This document shows, one piece after another, positions 23,189 to 26,997 of a stretch of 26,997 nt of DNA. Position numbers and translations under genes: made by a program. The stretch is taken from the NCBI GenBank assembly GCA_000432135.1, contig HF990571.1, positions 1-26,997 of the forward strand, written 5' to 3'. How positions within the stretch are numbered: position 1 is the first letter of the stretch; every line of letters begins with the position of its first letter. Below the pieces are notes generated by a model. It ran no database searches. It was not told the origin of the DNA and saw only the letters and a list, made by a program, of their open reading frames with translations. This DNA is from Firmicutes bacterium CAG:124. Lineage in GTDB: Bacteria; Bacillota; Clostridia; Oscillospirales; Oscillospiraceae.

Positions 23189-23262
23189 TTGAGCATATAA
23201 TTTCCGCTTATTATAAACATTATAAAACAGACATTTACAAAACGTGAAAAATCGCATATAAT
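23189..23262 (+). promoter_or_regulatory. Tandem promoters of purA-purB
   Basis: P1 is TTGAGC (23189-23194), 17 bp, TATAAA (23212-23217). P2 is TTTACA (23234-23239), 17 bp, TATAAT (23257-23262). No guanine-riboswitch-like fold is seen in the ~55-nt leader. Confidence 0.65.
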
Positions 23263-23324
23263 CGGCCAGGAATGAAAAAATAAAACAAAAACTGCGGTAA
23301 AAAACGGATAAGGAGTTTTGAATT

Positions 23325-24599
23325 ATGAGCAACTGCGCAATCGTAGGCATCAACTGGGGCGACGAGGGCAAGGGCCGGATGGTCGACCTCATTGCAAGAG
23401 ATTATGACATCGTCTGCCGGTATCAGGGCGGCAACAACGCGGGCCACACCATCGTGAATGAGTACGGCAAATTCGCCCTTCATCTCATCCCCTCCGGCAT
23501 CTGCCTGCCGGGCGTTGTAAACGTGCTGGGCAACGGTGTCGTGATCGATCTGGAGAGCCTGTGCGGTGAAATTGAGGCGCTGCAGAACGCGGGCGTGCCC
23601 ATTACGCCGGAGAATTTCAAAATTTCCGAGCGCGCCACCATCGTCTTCCCGTACCACCGCGCCCTCGACGGGCTGGAGGAGGCCCGGCTGAAGGACAAGA
23701 AGTACGGCTCCACCCTGCGCGGCATCGCGCCGGTCTATTCCGACAAATATCAGAAGAAGACCATCATGATGGGGGAGCTTCTGTACCCGGCGTATCTTGA
23801 AAAGCGGCTGGCCAGCATTCTGGAGTGGAAGAACCTGACCATTCAGAATGTCTACGGCGCGGAAGCGTATAAGCTTGAGGATATGCTGGCGTGGTGCCGC
23901 GAATTCGGCTCGAAGCTTGCGCCTTACATCTGCGATACCAGCAAGTACCTCTATGAGGCTGAAAAGGCCGGCAAGAGCATCATGTTCGAGGCCCAGCTCG
24001 GCGCGCTGCGCGACATTGACTTCGGCATTTTCCCGTATACCTCGTCCTCTTCCTCCAATGCGGGCTATGCCTGCGTCGGCGCAGGCATCCCCGGCAGCCA
24101 TGTCGACCGCACGGTCGGCATTGTCAAGGCGTATTCCACCTGCGTGGGCGAAGGCCCGTTCACGGCGGAATGGTTCGGCGACGAGGCCGAGCAGCTGCGC
24201 GTGGCCGGCGGCGAATACGGCGCGTCCACGGGCCGTCCGCGTCGTGTCGGCCCCATCGATCTGGTCGCGACGCGCTACGGCTGCCGCATCCAGGGCGCAA
24301 CCGAGGTCGCGCTTACGAAGCTCGATGTCCTGTCCTATATGAAGGAGATCCCTGTCTGCACGCAGTATGAGGTCAACGGCGAAAAGACCGACGATTTCCC
24401 GTTTACCGCCGTCATTGACGAGGCAAAGCCCGTCCTGACGACCGTTCCCGGCTGGGGCTGCGATATCTCCGGTGTGCGCAAGTACGAGGATCTGCCGCAG
24501 GCCGCGCGTGATTACGTTGAGTATGTCGAGCAGGCCATCGGCGTGCATATCAGCTATGTCTCCGTCGGCGCAGGCCGCGACGAGATTATTTACCGCTAA
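23325..24599 (+). CDS. purA: Adenylosuccinate synthetase
   Basis: The protein has 424 residues. It joins IMP and aspartate using GTP, the first committed step to AMP. The GTP-loop INWGDEGKGRMVD (9-21) keeps Asp13, Glu14 and Lys16 but has Asn where most enzymes have Gln. CRYQGGNNAGHTI is the IMP/His motif. GSTLRGIAPVYSDK, STGRPRRVG and the C-terminal VSVGAGRDE are the other conserved blocks. AAGGAG precedes the ATG. It is 11 bp from purB, in one operon, and its IMP substrate is also made by the divergent hpt gene. Confidence 0.97.
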   Translation: MSNCAIVGINWGDEGKGRMVDLIARDYDIVCRYQGGNNAGHTIVNEYGKFALHLIPSGICLPGVVNVLGNGVVIDLESLCGEIEALQNAGVPITPENFKISERATIVFPYHRALDGLEEARLKDKKYGSTLRGIAPVYSDKYQKKTIMMGELLYPAYLEKRLASILEWKNLTIQNVYGAEAYKLEDMLAWCREFGSKLAPYICDTSKYLYEAEKAGKSIMFEAQLGALRDIDFGIFPYTSSSSSNAGYACVGAGIPGSHVDRTVGIVKAYSTCVGEGPFTAEWFGDEAEQLRVAGGEYGASTGRPRRVGPIDLVATRYGCRIQGATEVALTKLDVLSYMKEIPVCTQYEVNGEKTDDFPFTAVIDEAKPVLTTVPGWGCDISGVRKYEDLPQAARDYVEYVEQAIGVHISYVSVGAGRDEIIYR

Positions 24600-24610
24600 A
24601 AGGAGCCGCC

Positions 24611-26026
24611 ATGAAACCGACGTATGAAAGCCCGCTGGCCTCGCGCTACGCGTCGAAGACCATGCTGCACCTGTTCTCCCCGGATATGCGCTATGAGACA
24701 TGGCGCAGGCTCTGGGTCGCGCTGGCAAGAGCCGAGCATACGCTTGGCCTGCCCATCACGCAGGCGCAGGTGGACGAGCTGGCCGCGCACGTGAGCCCCA
24801 TCGATTATGACGTGGTCGCCGCGCGGGAAAAAGAGGTGCGGCACGATGTCATGGCGCATATCTACGCCTACGGCCTCGACGCGCCCGGCGCGAAGGGCGT
24901 CATTCACTTAGGCGCGACGAGCTGCTATGTGACGGACAACGCAGACCTGATTTTATACCGTGAGGCGCTGCGGTATCTGGAAAGGGAATTGAAGGCCGCC
25001 ATGCGGAATCTGTGCGAGTTTGCTGACCGCTATGCCGCCATGCCCGCGCTTGCCTACACGCATTACCAGCCCGCGCAGCTGACGACCATCGGCAAGCGCG
25101 CGTCGCTGTGGTTACAGGATCTGATGCTCGACCTTGAGGAGGTGCAGGACACGCTGCGCGCGTTCCGCTTCCTCGGCTGCCGGGGCACGACCGGCACGGA
25201 GGCCAGCTTTGTCGAGCTGTTTGACGGCGATATGGCGAAGATCGACGAGATGAACCGGCAAATTGCTGCTGAGTTCGGGTTTTCCCGCTGCTATCCCGTC
25301 TGCGGGCAGACGTATCCCAGAAAGCTTGACAGCCGGATTTTAAACGCGTTGTCATCCATCTGCCAGAGCGCCTGCCGCATGGCGACGGACATCCGGCTCT
25401 TGCAGCACGACCGGCAGGTCGAGGAGCCGTTCGAGGACAAGCAGATCGGCTCGTCCGCCATGCCGTATAAGCGCAATCCCATGCGCTGTGAGCGCATCTG
25501 CTCGCTGGCCCGCTACGTGATCGCCGACGCACAGAACGCGCCCATGACGGCCATGACGCAGTGGCTCGAACGCACGCTCGACGATTCAGCCAACCGCCGC
25601 ATCAGTCTGCCGGAGGCGTTTCTGGCGACGGACAGCGTGCTGCGTCTTGTGCAGAACGTCACGAAGGGGCTGCACGTGAATGAGAAGATCGTGGAAAAGC
25701 TCGTGCGGGACTATCTGCCGTTTATCGCAACGGAAAACCTGATGATGGCTGCCGTCAAGCGCGGCGGCGACCGCCCGCAGCTGCACGAGATCATCCGCGA
25801 GGCGTCCATGCAGGAGACGGCGAAGATGAAAAACGGCGAAAGCTGGGATCTGGCTGCCCAGCTGGCCGCCCGGCCGGAATTCGGTATGACGGCAGAAGAA
25901 ATCAGGGCAGAACTTGAGCCCAGCCGCTATATCGGCCGCTGCCCCGAGCAGGCCGCGGCCATGACAGCCGCCTGCCGCGCGCTGATCGGAGCAGATGCAC
26001 AGCAGGCGGAGGAATTGACACTGTAA
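24611..26026 (+). CDS. purB: Adenylosuccinate lyase
   Basis: The protein has 471 residues. It splits adenylosuccinate to AMP and fumarate, and SAICAR in IMP synthesis. The fumarase-superfamily signature SSAMPYKRNPMRCE is complete, with the catalytic serine in its mobile loop. HLGATSCYVTDNAD and YTHYQPAQLTTIGKR (the general acid His) are the other active-site blocks. Its length is normal for the eukaryote-like subgroup. AAAGGAG lies just before the ATG. It receives the product of purA, encoded directly upstream. Confidence 0.97.
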   Translation: MKPTYESPLASRYASKTMLHLFSPDMRYETWRRLWVALARAEHTLGLPITQAQVDELAAHVSPIDYDVVAAREKEVRHDVMAHIYAYGLDAPGAKGVIHLGATSCYVTDNADLILYREALRYLERELKAAMRNLCEFADRYAAMPALAYTHYQPAQLTTIGKRASLWLQDLMLDLEEVQDTLRAFRFLGCRGTTGTEASFVELFDGDMAKIDEMNRQIAAEFGFSRCYPVCGQTYPRKLDSRILNALSSICQSACRMATDIRLLQHDRQVEEPFEDKQIGSSAMPYKRNPMRCERICSLARYVIADAQNAPMTAMTQWLERTLDDSANRRISLPEAFLATDSVLRLVQNVTKGLHVNEKIVEKLVRDYLPFIATENLMMAAVKRGGDRPQLHEIIREASMQETAKMKNGESWDLAAQLAARPEFGMTAEEIRAELEPSRYIGRCPEQAAAMTAACRALIGADAQQAEELTL

Positions 26027-26039
26027 CAAATAAAACTGT

Positions 26040-26080
26040 GCCCGCGAGGGACGCACTCAGGCGTCTCCCGCGGGCTTTTT
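26040..26080 (+). terminator. Terminator of purA-purB, shared with the opposite gene
   Basis: GCCCGCG (26040-26046) and CGCGGGC (26069-26075) with an inner GACGC/GCGTC stem, then TTTTTCTC. On the minus strand a T run (AGTTTTATT) also follows, so it works both ways. Confidence 0.85.
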
Positions 26081-26236
26081 CTCTTCTTCTGTGTCCAGAT
26101 ACTGCGCTTCCGCATCCAGAATTGCCGCTTGCAGCTTCTCACGCACATGCTGTGCCTCCGGAATGGTTCCCAGCTCGTCCAGAACCTCGTCGATCGCCCC
26201 GCAGAGGCGGGCATAGAGCTTTGCATAATCGGTCAT
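26057..26236 (-). CDS. Small acidic helical protein of unknown function
   Basis: The protein has 59 residues, from MTDYAKLYARLCGAIDEVLD through ELGTIPEAQHVREKLQAAIL to DTEEEKKPAGDA. It looks like two amphipathic helices. An ATG at 26236 with GGAGG 7 nt upstream and a good promoter supports it as real. Its stop codon lies in the loop of the purB terminator, so its last residues are encoded by the stem. Small proteins starting MTDYAKLY are familiar from Clostridia mobile elements and prophages, without assigned function. It diverges from the Xre gene and shares its operators. Confidence 0.65.
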   Translation of the reverse strand: MTDYAKLYARLCGAIDEVLDELGTIPEAQHVREKLQAAILDAEAQYLDTEEEKKPAGDA

Positions 26237-26268
26237 AATAGAACCTCCTGTCCCAAAATAATATAATT

Positions 26269-26297
26269 AGTATAGCACATTTTTTCTAGTTAGTGAA
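26269..26297 (-). promoter_or_regulatory. Promoter of the small leftward gene
   Basis: On the minus strand TTCACT (26297-26292), 17 bp, TATACT (26274-26269) preceded by TGC. The -35 box lies inside the first operator palindrome. Confidence 0.65.
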
Positions 26298-26361
26298 CTA
26301 TCACTAATTATTTTTTTGAAAAAAGATACCATAGTGATATACCATTAGGAGGAATCACTAT
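26290..26361. promoter_or_regulatory. Two palindromic operators between divergent genes
   Basis: O1 is TTAGTGA-ACTA-TCACTAA (26290-26307). O2 is ATAGTGAT (26331-26338) with ATCACTAT (26354-26361). The second arm of O2 includes the first two bases of the Xre start codon, and the ribosome site AGGAGG lies between the arms. A weak rightward promoter, TTGAAA then TATACC, lies around 26317-26344. Confidence 0.7.
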
Positions 26362-26602
26362 GGACACCCGCGAAGCCATTGCCAGACGAATCCGGGAGCT
26401 TTGCCGTCAGCGTGGGATCACGCCGAACGGGCTTGCGACGACCTCTGCGGTTCCGCAGGCGACGATCAAAAGCATTCTGAACGGCGAGAGCAAAAATCCC
26501 GGCGCCGTTACGATCAAAAAGCTCTGCGACGGCTTTGAAATCACCCTCGGCGAGTTTTTCTCAACGCCGGAATTCGACGCGTTGGAGCAGGAGATCAAAT
26601 AA
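26360..26602 (+). CDS. Small Xre-family regulator 1
   Basis: The protein has 80 residues and is almost entirely one Cro/C1-type HTH domain: AIARRIRELCRQRGITPNGL, then VPQATIKSILNGES, then TIKKLCDGFEITLGEFFS. The ATG at 26360 follows AGGAGG by 6 nt and overlaps operator O2. It likely binds the four AGTGA half-sites upstream and controls both itself and the divergent small gene. Such stand-alone HTH proteins are common in Clostridia. Confidence 0.85.
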   Translation: MDTREAIARRIRELCRQRGITPNGLATTSAVPQATIKSILNGESKNPGAVTIKKLCDGFEITLGEFFSTPEFDALEQEIK

Positions 26603-26629
26603 GTGTGAAAAACAGGAGGCGGTGATGGG

Positions 26630-26869
26630 GTGAAGCTGAATCAGGCAGTCAGCCTGCGATTGGCAGAGCTGATGCAGGCGCGGGCTATGACGCAGTACCA
26701 GCTTTCGACAAAAAGCGGCGTCCCAAAATCGTCGATCGGCAATATCATGCACTGTGCGTACGATTCTGTGAAGCTTCGCGTCCTGCACGAGCTGTGTCAG
26801 GGTCTCTCCATCAGCCTGCCGGAATTTTTTGATTCCCCATTGTTTTGCGAGGAGAATCTGGAGCCATGA
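26630..26869 (+). CDS. Small Xre-family regulator 2
   Basis: The protein has 79 residues from a GTG start, with AGGAGG about 10 nt upstream. AVSLRLAELMQARAMTQYQL, then GVPKSSIGNIMHC, then LRVLHELCQGLSISLPEFFD is a Cro/C1-type HTH. It is related to regulator 1, 27 bp upstream, with the same length and layout, and is probably an old tandem duplicate. The GTG start may keep its level lower. An ATG overlaps its stop by 4 nt. Confidence 0.8.
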   Translation: MKLNQAVSLRLAELMQARAMTQYQLSTKSGVPKSSIGNIMHCAYDSVKLRVLHELCQGLSISLPEFFDSPLFCEENLEP

Positions 26870-26997
26870 TGGATGCAGAAGCCGTGGCAAACAGGAGCTC
26901 ATATTGGAAACTTGCGGCTGCCCTTCAGTCTTTTCTTTTGCTTCTCCAAAAGAAAAGACTGGGAAAAGAAAACGAGCCCGGAGGGATTTCGATTTCC
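26866..26997 (+). CDS. Doubtful frame running off the right edge
   Basis: An ATG overlapping the stop of regulator 2 (ATGATG) opens a frame MMDAEAVANRSSYWKLAAAL that stays open to the edge. It runs through a 14-bp inverted repeat and has no clear family. It may be the start of a coupled gene or just chance. Confidence 0.2.
   Translation, partial: MMDAEAVANRSSYWKLAAALQSFLLLLQKKRLGKENEPGGISIS
26926..26961. repeat. 14-bp inverted repeat
   Basis: CAGTCTTTTCTTTT (26926-26939) and its exact complement (26948-26961) with loop GCTTCTCC. One strand is purine-rich, the other pyrimidine-rich. No T run follows on the + strand. Confidence 0.65.

Noticed and set aside
23235..24728. 497-residue frame antisense to purA
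   Set aside because: It is a shadow of purA with no motifs; it covers the purA promoter as well.

Overview
This window looks like a gut-type Clostridia chromosome, most likely Oscillospiraceae/Ruminococcaceae. The basis is fairly GC-rich coding DNA, AT-rich intergenic promoters with sigma-A-type boxes, strong GGAGG ribosome-binding sites, and families typical of that group: an MobP3-like relaxase, DUF6076, an EFR1-type flavodoxin-ferredoxin, DUF3784 and DUF3990. This is inference from gene content; no similarity search was possible.

Region 1 (1-2203, all leftward) is part of an integrative conjugative or mobilizable element: an excisionase-like HTH protein, a winged-HTH protein, a 438-bp hairpin-rich non-coding stretch that is a good oriT candidate, a ribbon-helix-helix relaxosome protein, and a relaxase cut by the left edge.

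Region 2 (2204-13932) reads as element cargo. It holds a DUF6076 zinc protein; a leftward operon of a zinc-ribbon/membrane protein (split by a frameshift), a small HTH-like protein and a uracil-DNA-glycosylase-like protein; a DnaQ-like nuclease with zinc clusters; a peptide deformylase-like / EFR1 ferredoxin / YjbR cassette; a Fic AMP-transferase under a promoter covered with TAAGGG motifs; and a probable toxin-antitoxin pair (DUF3990 plus an Xre-type antitoxin). It ends at a 45-bp 3' fragment of a tRNA gene (probably tRNA-Pro, UGG anticodon) followed by the tRNA's own terminator. That is the expected right attachment site of an island inserted in a tRNA gene. A ~37-bp hairpin-forming repeat recurs in the intergenic gaps.

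Region 3 (14000-14800) is a small scar zone: a DUF3784 membrane protein and a gene for an integrase-arm-like protein broken by a 35-bp imperfect tandem duplication.

Region 4 (14813-22163, rightward) is core-like metabolism: SurE nucleotidase, then an operon with a PhnD-type lipoprotein, PhnC ATPase, two PhnE permeases, a 5'-nucleotidase without a signal peptide, and an unrecognised P-loop protein. An internal terminator after phnD probably sets the excess of binding protein. The set suggests uptake of a phosphorus compound coupled to dephosphorylation in the cytoplasm.

Region 5 (22164-22548) holds no intact gene: a fragment homologous to the DnaQ-like nuclease of region 2, a promoter copy homologous to the DUF3784 promoter, and a 65-nt inverted repeat. 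Region 6 (22549-26026) is purine metabolism: hpt diverging from purA-purB. Region 7 (26040-26997) has a small leftward gene diverging from two small Xre regulators, with four half-site operators between them, and a 14-bp inverted repeat near the right edge.
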